Positions 7,501 through 17,333 are shown, counted from the stretch's first letter. The stretch: 64,000 nucleotides of DNA from Kandleria vitulina DSM 20405 (GCF_000702065.1 NZ_JNKN01000005.1:1-64000); one strand, 5' to 3'. Notes: generated by a model from the letters alone, not told the origin. A program made the numbers and translations.

Positions 7501-9405
7501 ATGAAAATTACTGAATTGTTAGATCTCAAGGGCATCGCACTTAATGTTAATGTCAATTCTAAAGATGAAGCCATTGACAAGTTAGTGGATTTAATGGATG
7601 CCACTGGGAAAATTTCAAGCAAGGAGGACTATAAAAAAGGAATTCTTGCACGTGAAAGCTTAACTTCAACTGGTATTGGTGAAGGAATCGCTATTCCTCA
7701 CGCACAGGTTGCAGCAGTCAAGACTGCCGGATTAGCAGCAATGACTGTACCTGCTGGTGTTGATTATGAATCATTAGATGGTCAGCCAGCTAAATTATTC
7801 TTTATGATCGCTGCTCCAGAAGATGGTGGAAATACTCATCTTCAGGCATTAGCAAAATTATCAGCATTATTAATGGATGAAGCATTCAGAGAAAAGTTGA
7901 TGAACGCACAGTCAGCTGAAGAATTCCTTCATATTATCGATGAAAGAGAAGCAATTAAAGATGCTGAAGAAGCAGCAGAAGCTGCAAAAGTAAACGAAGG
8001 ACAGTATAAGGTTTTAGCTGTTACTGCATGTCCAACAGGTATCGCACATACATTCATGGCAGCTGAAAACTTAACTAAAGCAGGGGAAGCTATGGGTTAT
8101 CCTCTAAAAGCTGAAACAAATGGTTCTGAAGGTATTGGAAATGCCTTAACTGCAGAAGAAATCGCAGCTGCTGATGGTATCATCATCGCTGCTGATAAGA
8201 ATGTAGAAATGGCTCGTTTTGATGGTAAACCTTTATTATCAGTTTCAGTAACTGAAGGTATTCGTCATCCTGAAGACTTAATCAATAAGATCAGAAATGG
8301 TGAAGCACCAATCTATCACGCAGAAGCAGGAGCTGCACCTGCAGCTGGTGGCGCTAACGCTGCTCAGGGCTTCTATAAACACTTAATGAATGGTGTATCT
8401 CATATGTTGCCATTCGTTGTTGCTGGTGGTATTTTAATCGCTTTAGCATTCTTATTCGATGATAAGAACGCTGGTGCAAACTTTGGTTCATCAACTCCAC
8501 TTGCTGCATGGTTCAACGCTATCGGTGGTGTATCATTCGGTATGATGCTTCCAATCTTATCTGGTTTCATCGCAATGTCTATTGCTGACAGACCAGGTCT
8601 TGCTGTTGGTATCGTTGGTGGTTTATTAGCTAAATCAGGTGCTACTTTCTTAGATCCAAGTGCTGCTAAGGTTGCAGCTACTCCTGGATTCTTAGGTGCA
8701 TTATTATATGGTTTCGTTGCTGGTTGGATTATTATTCTATTAAAGAAAGTATTCGCTGGTCTTCCAAAATCATTGGATGGTATTAAACCTATCTTGCTTT
8801 ATCCTTTATTAGGTGTTGCATTAATGGGTGTATTCGCTTCAGCTGTTAACCCAATCATGGGTGTAATCAACAGTGGATTAACTTCATTCTTAAATGGTTT
8901 AGGTAAATATGGTATCTTACTTGGTATCGTAGCTGGTGGTATGATGTCCATCGATATGGGTGGTCCTTTCAACAAGGCAGCTTATGTTACTGCAACTGGT
9001 ATGTTAGCTTCTAAAAACTATACATTAATGGCAGCTGTAATGGCTGGTGGTATGGTTCCTCCATTAGTTATCGCTTTATCAACTACATTCTTCAAAGACA
9101 GATGGTCAGAAGAAGATCGTAATGCTGGTTTAGTTAACTACATCATGGGATTATCATTCATCTCAGAAGGTGCAATTCCATTTGCAGCTAATGACCCAAT
9201 CAGAGTTATTCCTTCATGTGTATTAGGTTCAGCTATCGCTGGTGGCTTATCAATGTTATTCAACTGTACATTAAGAGCTCCACATGGTGGAATCTTCGTA
9301 ATTGCTACAATCGGTAACTGGCCAATGTACTTAGCATCTATCGCTGTTGGTTCAGTTGTTGGTGCAATTGTATTATCATTATGGAAAAAACCTTTAAATA
9401 AATAA
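7501..9405 (+). CDS. fruA: PTS fructose transporter subunit IIABC
   Basis: A 634-residue fused permease that imports fructose and phosphorylates it to fructose 1-phosphate. Order: EIIA about 1-150, with phospho-His67 in GIAIPHAQ; EIIB about 168-265, with phospho-Cys177 in ACPTGIAHTFMAAE; an Ala/Gly linker near 275-285; then the membrane EIIC domain with multiple hydrophobic segments and the conserved GGPFNKAAY and EGAIPFAA stretches. It is cotranscribed with fruK. Alanine, glycine and GCT/GGT codon use suggest high expression. Confidence 0.95.
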   Translation: MKITELLDLKGIALNVNVNSKDEAIDKLVDLMDATGKISSKEDYKKGILARESLTSTGIGEGIAIPHAQVAAVKTAGLAAMTVPAGVDYESLDGQPAKLFFMIAAPEDGGNTHLQALAKLSALLMDEAFREKLMNAQSAEEFLHIIDEREAIKDAEEAAEAAKVNEGQYKVLAVTACPTGIAHTFMAAENLTKAGEAMGYPLKAETNGSEGIGNALTAEEIAAADGIIIAADKNVEMARFDGKPLLSVSVTEGIRHPEDLINKIRNGEAPIYHAEAGAAPAAGGANAAQGFYKHLMNGVSHMLPFVVAGGILIALAFLFDDKNAGANFGSSTPLAAWFNAIGGVSFGMMLPILSGFIAMSIADRPGLAVGIVGGLLAKSGATFLDPSAAKVAATPGFLGALLYGFVAGWIIILLKKVFAGLPKSLDGIKPILLYPLLGVALMGVFASAVNPIMGVINSGLTSFLNGLGKYGILLGIVAGGMMSIDMGGPFNKAAYVTATGMLASKNYTLMAAVMAGGMVPPLVIALSTTFFKDRWSEEDRNAGLVNYIMGLSFISEGAIPFAANDPIRVIPSCVLGSAIAGGLSMLFNCTLRAPHGGIFVIATIGNWPMYLASIAVGSVVGAIVLSLWKKPLNK

Positions 9406-9433
9406 TTAACAAAAAACTGTAATTCTATATTTT

Positions 9434-9463
9434 AAAAGTGGAAGGAGAAATCCTTCCACTTTT

Positions 9464-9465
<2 letters not shown>
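9434..9465. terminator. bidirectional terminator fruA / glpK
   Basis: Perfect 13-bp stem AAAAGTGGAAGGA / TCCTTCCACTTTT with a GAAA tetraloop. It serves fruA on plus and glpK, whose stop is at 9464-9466, on minus. Confidence 0.9.
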
Positions 9466-11000
<1,535 letters not shown>

Positions 11001-11045
11001 CTTGGTTATATTTTTGTGATTTGGAAGAAAAATAAAAATGTATGT

Positions 11046-11075
11046 TTGTATGATATTTCTGTTCTGTAGTATAAT
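11046..11075 (+). promoter_or_regulatory. promoter of DUF349 gene
   Basis: TTGTAT (11046-11051), 18-base spacer, TATAAT (11070-11075), then ribosome site GAGGAAAGGA before the ATG at 11100. Confidence 0.6.
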
Positions 11076-11099
11076 ATAAACATAGAGGAAAGGATTATT

Positions 11100-12254
11100 A
11101 TGAAACGAACAAAGAATATTGAAACATTTAGAGACACTGAAGCAATTGTAGAAAAAAACAATGATGAATTAACAGGACTTGAAAAAGTACAGGTTAGATA
11201 TGGTGCAAGAAATGCATTCAATCAGCCTATTTCTCCTGATGAAGCAGAACATGGAACATGGCTTGCTTTACATGAAGGAGACTACTATCATGTCTTCTAT
11301 TGGAAAAGAGCACCTTATGAAGGTGGAGAAGTAGAAATCGATGATCGTGATGATTTTACATCTTCAGTAAAAACAAAACAGAAACTCATTCAGGAAGCAA
11401 AAGACTATTCTATAACTGAAGAATGGGGAAAGGGAGTCAATGGCTTCAAGGAACTTATGGCAAAATGGAAAGAAGTCAAGTATTGGCATCTTGCTATTGA
11501 AGATGAATTCTGGAAAGCATTCCAGGAAGCACAGGCTACTTTTTTTGAGCGCTTAAGAGCACATCACGACGATAATAAGAAAATCAAGTCTGCGCTTATT
11601 CAAAAGGCAGAGGAAGTATCCTCAAGTGATGATTTTTCACAGGCTACAGCCCAGCTCAATGCGTTATTAGAAGAATGGAAGCAGGCAGGATCTGCAGGCA
11701 ATGAGTTAGATAATAAGCTATGGAAAGAATTCCGTAAATATTTTGATATCTTCTATAAACGTAAAGAAGAACATTGGAATGCCTTACAGCCAGCCATTGA
11801 AGAAGCAAAACGCAAGAAAGAAGAATTGATCGCATTAGCACAAGAAAAGAAAGATTCGACAGAATGGAAGCAGACAGGAAATTTCTATTATGATCTAATG
11901 GAACAATGGAAACAGGCAGGCTATGCTGGCAAGGATAATGATGATTTATGGGCACGCTTCAATGATGCTCGTCAGACTTTCTATAAAAATCGTCAGACAT
12001 ACTTTGATCAGCTAGATGCTAAACATAAACAGAATGCCTCAGAAAAAAAGAAACTCATCGATGAAGCTAAAAGATTAGCACACGGTTTAGACTACTCTAG
12101 AGAAGTCACACAGCGTATGCGTGACTTACAGTCAGAATGGAAAAAAATTGGTTCATGTGGCAGAGAAAAAGAGAATGCCTTATGGAAAGAATTCAGAGAA
12201 CAGATGGATTTCTATTTTGATCATCTTAGAGAATTTAGCAGCTATGAAGGATAA
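11100..12254 (+). CDS. DUF349 domain protein
   Basis: A highly charged, helical, probably cytoplasmic protein of 384 residues. After a unique N-terminal region (about 1-85) come about four DUF349 repeats, each marked by a Trp-rich pattern: (L/M)xxxWKxxxxW or EEWKQAGSAG followed by xLWxxFRxxxDxFYxRR. Examples begin near residues 95, 165, 245 and 315. DUF349 proteins occur in several bacterial phyla, but I know of no biochemical function established for this form. It is monocistronic with its own promoter and terminator. Confidence 0.8.
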   Translation: MKRTKNIETFRDTEAIVEKNNDELTGLEKVQVRYGARNAFNQPISPDEAEHGTWLALHEGDYYHVFYWKRAPYEGGEVEIDDRDDFTSSVKTKQKLIQEAKDYSITEEWGKGVNGFKELMAKWKEVKYWHLAIEDEFWKAFQEAQATFFERLRAHHDDNKKIKSALIQKAEEVSSSDDFSQATAQLNALLEEWKQAGSAGNELDNKLWKEFRKYFDIFYKRKEEHWNALQPAIEEAKRKKEELIALAQEKKDSTEWKQTGNFYYDLMEQWKQAGYAGKDNDDLWARFNDARQTFYKNRQTYFDQLDAKHKQNASEKKKLIDEAKRLAHGLDYSREVTQRMRDLQSEWKKIGSCGREKENALWKEFREQMDFYFDHLREFSSYEG

Positions 12255-12283
12255 AGAAGAGGGGAAAACCCTTCTTCTTTTTT
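12253..12283 (+). terminator. terminator of DUF349 gene
   Basis: AAGAAGAGGG pairs imperfectly (one bulge) with CCCTTCTTCTT around GAAAA, followed by a T run. Confidence 0.7.
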
Positions 12284-12307
12284 GTATAAAAAACTTTCTA
12301 TTTTTTG

Positions 12308-12336
12308 TTGACAAATAGTCACATTACTGGTATACT
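12308..12336 (+). promoter_or_regulatory. promoter of first tRNA-Gly
   Basis: TTGACA (12308-12313), 17-base spacer, TATACT (12331-12336). Confidence 0.85.
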
Positions 12337-12355
12337 ATCCATGTACTCAAAAGAC

Positions 12356-12430
12356 GCCGCATTCGTATAACGGCTATTATATCTGCTTGCCATGCAGAGG
12401 ATGCCGGTTCGATTCCGGCATGTGGCTCCA
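12356..12430 (+). tRNA. tRNA-Gly (GCC), copy 1
   Basis: 75 bases including encoded CCA. Acceptor GCCGCAT pairs with ATGTGGC (one G-T pair). The D arm TCGTATAACGGCTATTA closely resembles E. coli tRNA-Gly(UCC). Anticodon stem TCTGC/GCAGA holds loop TTGCCAT, anticodon GCC. T stem GCCGG/CCGGC holds loop TTCGATT. The discriminator is T, as expected for glycine. Identical in sequence to the copy at 13487-13561. Confidence 0.95.
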
Positions 12431-12441
12431 ATTTAGTACAT

Positions 12442-12467
12442 AACACTCCTTCGGGAGTGTTTTTTTG
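12442..12467 (+). terminator. terminator of first tRNA-Gly
   Basis: AACACTCC / GGAGTGTT stem with a TTCG tetraloop and a run of seven T. Confidence 0.9.
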
Positions 12468-12556
12468 TATCTTATTATGTAATATATGCATGTTAATGTA
12501 AATAGGAAGACAAGATGATGAATTATCGGTAATATGAAATTGAAAGGAGGGGGAAG

Positions 12557-12988
12557 ATGAAAGTCAATGTGGAATTATCTAAACAGTATCATCCACCATA
12601 TATTGTCATTTATACTGATGAAATAAATGATGAAGTCCAGCAAGTAATCGACATGTTTACATCACCTAATCCTCTAGTAGCTAATAAGGAGGGAAGAATG
12701 CATGTCTTAAAAGTTGATGAGATCTATATGATTACTGTTGAAGATGGTAAGACAATCATCTATACATACAATGATAAGTATGTTTCTAAAAAACGTTTGA
12801 AAAGCTTCGATAAACTATTGGGAAAGGGATTTATGCAAATATCTAAGCAAACAATCATCAATCTTTCTTATTTAGATTTAATTGAAGCTAGTTTCAATGG
12901 TGCATTTCTTCTTAAATTAAAGAATGGATTATCAGATTATGTCTCAAGAAAGTACTTTCCTCAATTAAAAGAATATTTAGGTCTATAG
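12557..12988 (+). CDS. LytTR-domain DNA-binding protein
   Basis: A 143-residue protein consisting mainly of a LytTR domain (about residues 45-140: VDEIYMITVEDGKTIIYTYNDKYV, then FMQISKQTIINLSYL). There is no receiver domain. Such stand-alone LytTR proteins are usually paired with a membrane partner, here DUF3021 ten bases downstream, and typically act as transcriptional regulators with their own promoter as a target. Ribosome site AAAGGAGGGGG precedes the ATG. The pair sits between two identical tRNA-Gly units. Confidence 0.88.
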   Translation: MKVNVELSKQYHPPYIVIYTDEINDEVQQVIDMFTSPNPLVANKEGRMHVLKVDEIYMITVEDGKTIIYTYNDKYVSKKRLKSFDKLLGKGFMQISKQTIINLSYLDLIEASFNGAFLLKLKNGLSDYVSRKYFPQLKEYLGL

Positions 12989-12998
12989 GAGAATCATT

Positions 12999-13418
12999 AT
13001 GAAAAAGATATTATCTAGTGTATTTGCATCAATTTCTTTAGCGGCTATCATATTTTGTATTGCGTGTGTTATTTTTGATATCTATTCTAATGGAGAATTT
13101 GTTAGAGGGGGATATGGTATAACTAAGATGGTGATAGGAACAATGTTTATCGGTCTTGGATTTGGGGTTCCTGCTTTGATTTATGATAATGAAAATCTCA
13201 CACTTGGAATGCGTACATTGTTCCATATGGGTATTGGTTGTACCGTTTTGTTAATCACAGCATTCATGGTTGGTTGGATTCCGGTTAAAAATGGTCTATG
13301 GGCAATGATGAGTGCTATCATCGGCCAATTGTTAGTGGCTTTTAGCATCTGGTTTATCTTCTATTTACATAATAGAAGACTTGCTAAAAAGATGAATGAA
13401 CGTATTAAAAAATTATAA
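12999..13418 (+). CDS. DUF3021 family membrane protein
   Basis: 139 residues with four hydrophobic segments (about 7-27, 42-62, 72-95 and 102-125) and a basic C-terminal tail (NRRLAKKMNERIKKL). DUF3021 proteins are found next to LytTR regulators, and pairs of this kind behave like membrane-protein-inhibited regulators; that role is inferred here. AGGAG is 7 bases before the ATG. No terminator follows before the next promoter at 13439, so read-through into the tRNA is possible. Confidence 0.8.
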   Translation: MKKILSSVFASISLAAIIFCIACVIFDIYSNGEFVRGGYGITKMVIGTMFIGLGFGVPALIYDNENLTLGMRTLFHMGIGCTVLLITAFMVGWIPVKNGLWAMMSAIIGQLLVAFSIWFIFYLHNRRLAKKMNERIKKL

Positions 13419-13438
13419 GAAAATAATGAAAAAACCCT

Positions 13439-13467
13439 TTGACAAGTTACGGCAATGCTGATATATT
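13439..13467 (+). promoter_or_regulatory. promoter of second tRNA-Gly
   Basis: TTGACA (13439-13444), 17-base spacer, TATATT (13462-13467). Confidence 0.85.
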
Positions 13468-13486
13468 AGTCGTGTACTCAAAAGAC

Positions 13487-13561
13487 GCCGCATTCGTATA
13501 ACGGCTATTATATCTGCTTGCCATGCAGAGGATGCCGGTTCGATTCCGGCATGTGGCTCCA
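13487..13561 (+). tRNA. tRNA-Gly (GCC), copy 2
   Basis: Identical base for base to the tRNA at 12356-12430, with the same 14-base leader (TGTACTCAAAAGAC) but a diverged promoter and terminator. Anticodon GCC, CCA encoded, discriminator T. Confidence 0.95.
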
Positions 13562-13571
13562 TTAGTACATC

Positions 13572-13597
13572 ACACTTCTTCGGAAGTGTTTTTTTAT
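13572..13597 (+). terminator. terminator of second tRNA-Gly
   Basis: ACACTTC / GAAGTGT stem with a TTCG tetraloop and a run of seven or more T. Confidence 0.88.
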
Positions 13598-13600
13598 AGT

Positions 13601-13627
13601 AAAAATCCCGCATTATGCGGGATTTTT
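13601..13627 (-). terminator. terminator of coaX with the stop codon as its loop
   Basis: AAAAATCCCGCA and TGCGGGATTTTT form a perfect 12-bp stem. The three loop bases (13613-13615) are exactly the coaX TAA stop on the minus strand. A-rich and T-rich flanks make it usable in both directions. Confidence 0.8.
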
Positions 13628-14398
13628 GATTTTCTTTTTATTTTTATCGTAAATGATCTTAAGCCCCTTAAAAGTAAGCTCACGATCATAGACATCAATA
13701 CATGACGTCTGATGATAGAGGATTTTACCTAATCCACCAGTAGAGATGACTTTAAGGTTTTCTCCATACTCTTCTTTAATCTTCTTTACAATATATTCGA
13801 CCTGGCCAATATAACCAAAGACAATACCAGCCTGCATTGATTTTACAGTATTTTTTCCAATGACAGAGTCAGGTGTACTGATTTCAATTTCAGGTAACTG
13901 AGCAGCCATTGAAGAAAGTGCGTTAGCTGTAATACCAATACCAGCACTGGTAGCTCCACCAAGGAATTCTCCTTTTTCTGAAACAACATCATATGTTGTG
14001 GCAGTACCAAAATCAATAACGATGCAAGGGCCACCATATGTATAGTAGGCGCCAGCTGCATCGACAAGTCGATCAGCACCTAATGATGAAGGATGTTCAA
14101 TCTTGACAGAAATACCAGTCTTCACACCTGGACCTACAAAAGTAGGATGGATGTTCAGGTATTTAATGATAGAACTTGAGAATGAGTAATTGACCTTAGG
14201 AACTACAGAACTGATGATAACATCCTGAATATCTTCAGCTTTGTAGTTGTTGGCATTCATAAACGCAGAAAGCATAACGCCATATTCATCAGATGTACGT
14301 GAAAAACGTGTGTTAAGACGATAATTATTAATAAGCTGGTCATCTTTATAGAATCCCATTGTGATATTTGTATTTCCAATATCTACAACTAGCAGCAT
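13613..14398 (-). CDS. coaX: type III pantothenate kinase
   Basis: 261-residue ASKHA-fold kinase for the first step of CoA synthesis (pantothenate to 4'-phosphopantothenate). Seen: N-terminal VVDIGNTNITMGFY phosphate loop, GADRLVDAAGAYYTYGGPC, the catalytic-site region IDFGTATTYDVV, and GGATSAGIGI. Last gene of a panT-coaBC-coaX operon, 4 bases after coaBC. No type I or II kinase is visible here. Confidence 0.95.
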   Translation of the reverse strand: MLLVVDIGNTNITMGFYKDDQLINNYRLNTRFSRTSDEYGVMLSAFMNANNYKAEDIQDVIISSVVPKVNYSFSSSIIKYLNIHPTFVGPGVKTGISVKIEHPSSLGADRLVDAAGAYYTYGGPCIVIDFGTATTYDVVSEKGEFLGGATSAGIGITANALSSMAAQLPEIEISTPDSVIGKNTVKSMQAGIVFGYIGQVEYIVKKIKEEYGENLKVISTGGLGKILYHQTSCIDVYDRELTFKGLKIIYDKNKKKIKNPA

Positions 14399-14402
14399 GG
14401 TT

Positions 14403-15587
14403 TTAATCCTCCTTAAGTGACATCAGGCGATCAAGAATCACTAATCCCAGATCCTCTTTTGACATCATTGGTAAATCTTCAGTATTTTCTTTTGTAATAA
14501 GCGTAGCGACATTAGTGTCTGTCGCAAATCCAGCACCCTTGGTGCGTAAGGAATTAGCGACAATCATATCTGCATTCTTGCGAAGCAGTTTCTCTTTAGC
14601 GTGTGCAATCAGATCATTTGTCTCCATGGCAAAGCCGCAAATGATCTGCTGATTTGTGCGGTTAGCACAGAGGTAGGAAAGGATGTCGGGATTTTTGATA
14701 AATTCGACATGTAGACAATCGTCGTTCTTCTTGATCTTTTCTTTCGCGACATCTTGTGGACGATAGTCTCCGACTGCTGCTGACATGATAATATAATCTG
14801 CCTTTTTGCTTTCTTCTTTCATAAGTTCAAATAGATCATTGGCACTTATGAAAGGTTTCATTGTAACACCTGGAATATCCTTAAGGCTAACAGGGCCATG
14901 GGCTAATGTGACGTCAGCGCCAAGAAGGAAAGCAGCGCGGGCAATCGCATATCCCATTTTTCCTGTTGAATGATTTGAAATAAAACGTACTGGATCCATG
15001 GATTCTCTTGTTGGACCAGCACTGATGAGAACACGCTTGCCTTTAAGTGGATGAGAATGCAATGCGTATTCAATCATCAATTTGATGCTATTATAGTCTG
15101 CAAGTTTGCCTTTACCGACATCACCGCAGGCTAATAGACCTGTACCGGGTTCTATGAATAGAACACCATCATTTTTAAGTGTATCAATATTTCTTTGAGT
15201 TGCGTTGTTTTCGTACATATGTACGTTCATCGCAGGGGCGATTAGCTTTGGGCAAGTGGCAGCTAGAAATGCTGCTGTTAACATATTATCGGCAATGCCA
15301 TAAGCTAATTTTGCCATCGTTGTAGCGGATGCAGGTACGACGATAAAGGCATCTGCATTCTTAACGATGTCAACGTGAGTGATTGTTCCAGGATCGTCAT
15401 CAAATACGTCAATGTAGACTTTTCTTTTTGTTAATGCCTGAATAGACAAGGGTGTGACGAATTTGGCGGCAGAAGGTGTCATCAAGACATCAATTTCATA
15501 ATTTTCTTTAGAAAGATCACTGATGAGCTGAACTGATTTAAACGCCGCAATTGATCCTGTAATTCCAATAATCAGTTTCTTTTTCAT
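14403..15587 (-). CDS. coaBC: bifunctional phosphopantothenoylcysteine decarboxylase / phosphopantothenate-cysteine ligase
   Basis: 394 residues. The N-terminal flavoprotein half (about 1-185) makes 4'-phosphopantetheine: GITGSIAAFKS, catalytic His in ITHVDIVKNAD, PAMNVHMY, and the substrate-clamp Cys in GLLACGDVGKG. The C-terminal ligase half (about 190-394) joins cysteine to phosphopantothenate: ISAGPTRESMDPVRFISNHSTGKMG, FIKNPDIL, GFAMET. With CoaX and the upstream transporter this operon covers pantothenate uptake to phosphopantetheine. coaD and coaE are not in the window. Confidence 0.95.
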   Translation of the reverse strand: MKKKLIIGITGSIAAFKSVQLISDLSKENYEIDVLMTPSAAKFVTPLSIQALTKRKVYIDVFDDDPGTITHVDIVKNADAFIVVPASATTMAKLAYGIADNMLTAAFLAATCPKLIAPAMNVHMYENNATQRNIDTLKNDGVLFIEPGTGLLACGDVGKGKLADYNSIKLMIEYALHSHPLKGKRVLISAGPTRESMDPVRFISNHSTGKMGYAIARAAFLLGADVTLAHGPVSLKDIPGVTMKPFISANDLFELMKEESKKADYIIMSAAVGDYRPQDVAKEKIKKNDDCLHVEFIKNPDILSYLCANRTNQQIICGFAMETNDLIAHAKEKLLRKNADMIVANSLRTKGAGFATDTNVATLITKENTEDLPMMSKEDLGLVILDRLMSLKED

Positions 15588-15590
15588 ATT

Positions 15591-16181
15591 TTATCCTCGC
15601 TTTACTTTTAATAAGGCCTTGCTGACAGCTACTGCAATAACTGTACCAACGACTGCTTCAAGCAAGCTCTGTGTAGTCACGACAGTCATGAATGCTGGTA
15701 GTAAGGCAGAGAAACTTGTTCCCATAGCTTTTGCGTAAGCTACACCAAAGAAGACGTAGATTCCGCCTAAGACTAGGATTGTGTTAGTAAATGCACCAAA
15801 AAAAGAACTTACAGCCATTGCTGTGACATCATTCTTTTCTTTAAGAAGATTGTAGATTGTAGCAGCTACAAAACCAATCATCACTCTTGGGAAAATAGCG
15901 ATTACTGCGCTTAAGATATTCCCACTGATAAATGGTGAAAAGACAAATGATACAACGGATGGATTCATTGTTGCTTTTAACATTGAAAATAATCCAAATA
16001 CCAATCCAATGATACAGCCTTCCTTTCTACCAAGGACAATAGCTGCAATAATAACGGGAATATGCAAAGTAGTTGCATTTAATGGACCGATAGGAATGAA
16101 TCCTAGGAATGGTACCATGACCATTAGGGCCTCGATCGCAATGAACAAGGCAAGATAAGTTAAGTTCTTTGTGTTTTTCAT
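15591..16181 (-). CDS. panT: ECF transporter S component, probable pantothenate (PanT)
   Basis: 196-residue membrane protein with about six hydrophobic segments (YLALFIAIEALMVMVPFLGF, LHIPVIIAAIVLG and others), typical of ECF substrate-binding subunits, which work with a shared energizing module encoded elsewhere. The operon with coaBC and coaX points to pantothenate; specificity is inferred from context. The ATG at 16181 follows GGAGG by 10 bases. A TTG two codons earlier, and a longer frame reaching to 16274, are less likely. The start is therefore moderately certain. Confidence 0.8.
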   Translation of the reverse strand: MKNTKNLTYLALFIAIEALMVMVPFLGFIPIGPLNATTLHIPVIIAAIVLGRKEGCIIGLVFGLFSMLKATMNPSVVSFVFSPFISGNILSAVIAIFPRVMIGFVAATIYNLLKEKNDVTAMAVSSFFGAFTNTILVLGGIYVFFGVAYAKAMGTSFSALLPAFMTVVTTQSLLEAVVGTVIAVAVSKALLKVKRG

Positions 16182-16328
16182 ATTCAATTTTCCTCCACTG
16201 TTGCTCACAAAGGATGCAACGTTTCTATATATTTGCCTACTCCTATTTCTGTTGATGCTTAAGTAAGTCACCACATGATGAAATCCTCGTAGACAAATTT
16301 ATTATAGATTAATTATAGAAAAAAGCAA
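16182..16328 (-). promoter_or_regulatory. promoter and about 110-base leader of panT-coaBC-coaX
   Basis: On the minus strand TTGCTT (16328-16323), 16-base spacer, TATAAT (16306-16301). The leader that follows is long for this genome and contains GGAGTAG and, further on, TTGCATCC. Those strings recall the ends of THF riboswitches, but the stems expected between them are absent. I cannot assign a riboswitch class. Confidence 0.4.
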
Positions 16329-16334
16329 TAAATA

Positions 16335-17207
16335 CTATTTTTCATTGATTGGAGAATAGAAAGGATGACGCAGATCTTCTTCATAATCATAATGCAATTT
16401 AAATGCCTTGTGTTCATTATAATTTAAACTAAAGAAACAGGCATAAAGCATCGTACAAATATATTGAATAGATAATAAAGAAGAAAAAGGAGCCATCTTA
16501 TTAAAGATCTTCTCTTTAGAAGAAATATGAAGAATAAGATCACTGTAATGAGAAAGCTGATTATCCCCAAGGGATGTAATCGCAATGATTTTTGTCTTTT
16601 GTTTCTTCAGTGTTTTCGCAATCCTGATAATCTCATCTGTTTCTCCAGAATAGGAAATAATAATGGCCACATGTTTAGGATTGCTTACTCTTGCAAGAAA
16701 GCCCTGTTCACCAGCCATTGTACGAAAGTTGACCTGTTTGCCGATGCGCATCATATTATGCGCAAAAGATTGTGCCACCAACAGAGAGTTTCCTAGTCCA
16801 TATAGATCAATGCTGTCTGCTTTATCTAATAGCTTTACGCATTGATTTAATGTCTTTTGATCAAGCAGGGCGGCACTATCATCGATGGTTTCTTTATGCA
16901 GTAAGGTAAGATTATTGATGATGGTATTAAAATCATCATCTTTATCAAAAGGAAAGTTGGGATCAATCTCTTTTGATGTATGAAGAGACAGCTCCTTGGC
17001 CAGAGTGATCTTTAGATCATTAAATCCTGATAAACCACATTTCTTGGCAAGTCTTACAATTGTAGCAGGGGAAGAATAAGTCTTTTTCGCAAAGGTGTGA
17101 ATGGACATCTTTACGACCTCTTCACCATGTTCAAGAATATATTGAGCCAGGATATTCTCTGACTCAGTAAAATGCATTTTTAGTTCTAATTGTGTTAATA
17201 GATTCAT
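16335..17207 (-). CDS. RpiR/MurR family transcriptional regulator
   Basis: 290 residues: N-terminal HTH (about 1-77; FAKKTYSSPATIVRLAKKCG) and C-terminal SIS domain (LYGLGNSLLVAQSFAHNM; IIISYSGETDEIIRIAKTL). It is divergent from a GH1 6-phospho-beta-glucosidase gene with a palindrome between them, so it most likely controls that enzyme in response to a phosphorylated beta-glucoside (inference). The reading frame ends in an acidic, aromatic tail not obvious in the first RpiR protein. Confidence 0.88.
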   Translation of the reverse strand: MNLLTQLELKMHFTESENILAQYILEHGEEVVKMSIHTFAKKTYSSPATIVRLAKKCGLSGFNDLKITLAKELSLHTSKEIDPNFPFDKDDDFNTIINNLTLLHKETIDDSAALLDQKTLNQCVKLLDKADSIDLYGLGNSLLVAQSFAHNMMRIGKQVNFRTMAGEQGFLARVSNPKHVAIIISYSGETDEIIRIAKTLKKQKTKIIAITSLGDNQLSHYSDLILHISSKEKIFNKMAPFSSLLSIQYICTMLYACFFSLNYNEHKAFKLHYDYEEDLRHPFYSPINEK

Positions 17208-17224
17208 TATGTTTCACCAATCAC

Positions 17225-17249
17225 ATTATATCATGAAATAATGTTTCAT
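17225..17249. promoter_or_regulatory. rpiR -10 and palindromic operator ATGAAA-N5-TTTCAT
   Basis: On the minus strand TATAAT (17230-17225) is the likely rpiR -10. Immediately upstream is the palindrome ATGAAA-TAATG-TTTCAT (17233-17249), between -10 and -35, an ideal autorepression site. A further TTTCAT/ATGAAA pairing links 17244-17249 to 17275-17280. Confidence 0.6.
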
Positions 17250-17316
17250 AAAAAGAACAATCATATGAAAAAGAATGAAACGATATTATAAAGGAGAGCG
17301 TTGCTATTTACTTTGA

Positions 17317-17330
17317 TGAAAGCGTATGCA
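17317..17330 (+). promoter_or_regulatory. possible cre site upstream of GH1 gene
   Basis: TGAAAGCGTATGCA matches 12 of 14 positions of the Bacillus cre consensus (TGWAANCGNTNWCA). It lies 34 bases before the GH1 start. CcpA is encoded at 43048-44052. Confidence 0.4.
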
Positions 17331-17333
17331 TAA

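Noticed and set aside
13413-13613. Minus-strand open frame across the second tRNA (AGIEPASSAWQ-type protein)
   Set aside because: It is antisense to the tRNA; this peptide pattern is a common artefact of tRNA genes.
16182-16274. 31-residue N-terminal extension of panT
   Set aside because: Basic, non-membrane sequence preceding a good ribosome site; the leader is more likely untranslated.
16182-16306. Canonical THF riboswitch before panT
   Set aside because: Only end motifs resemble it; the P2 and P3 helices and length are missing.
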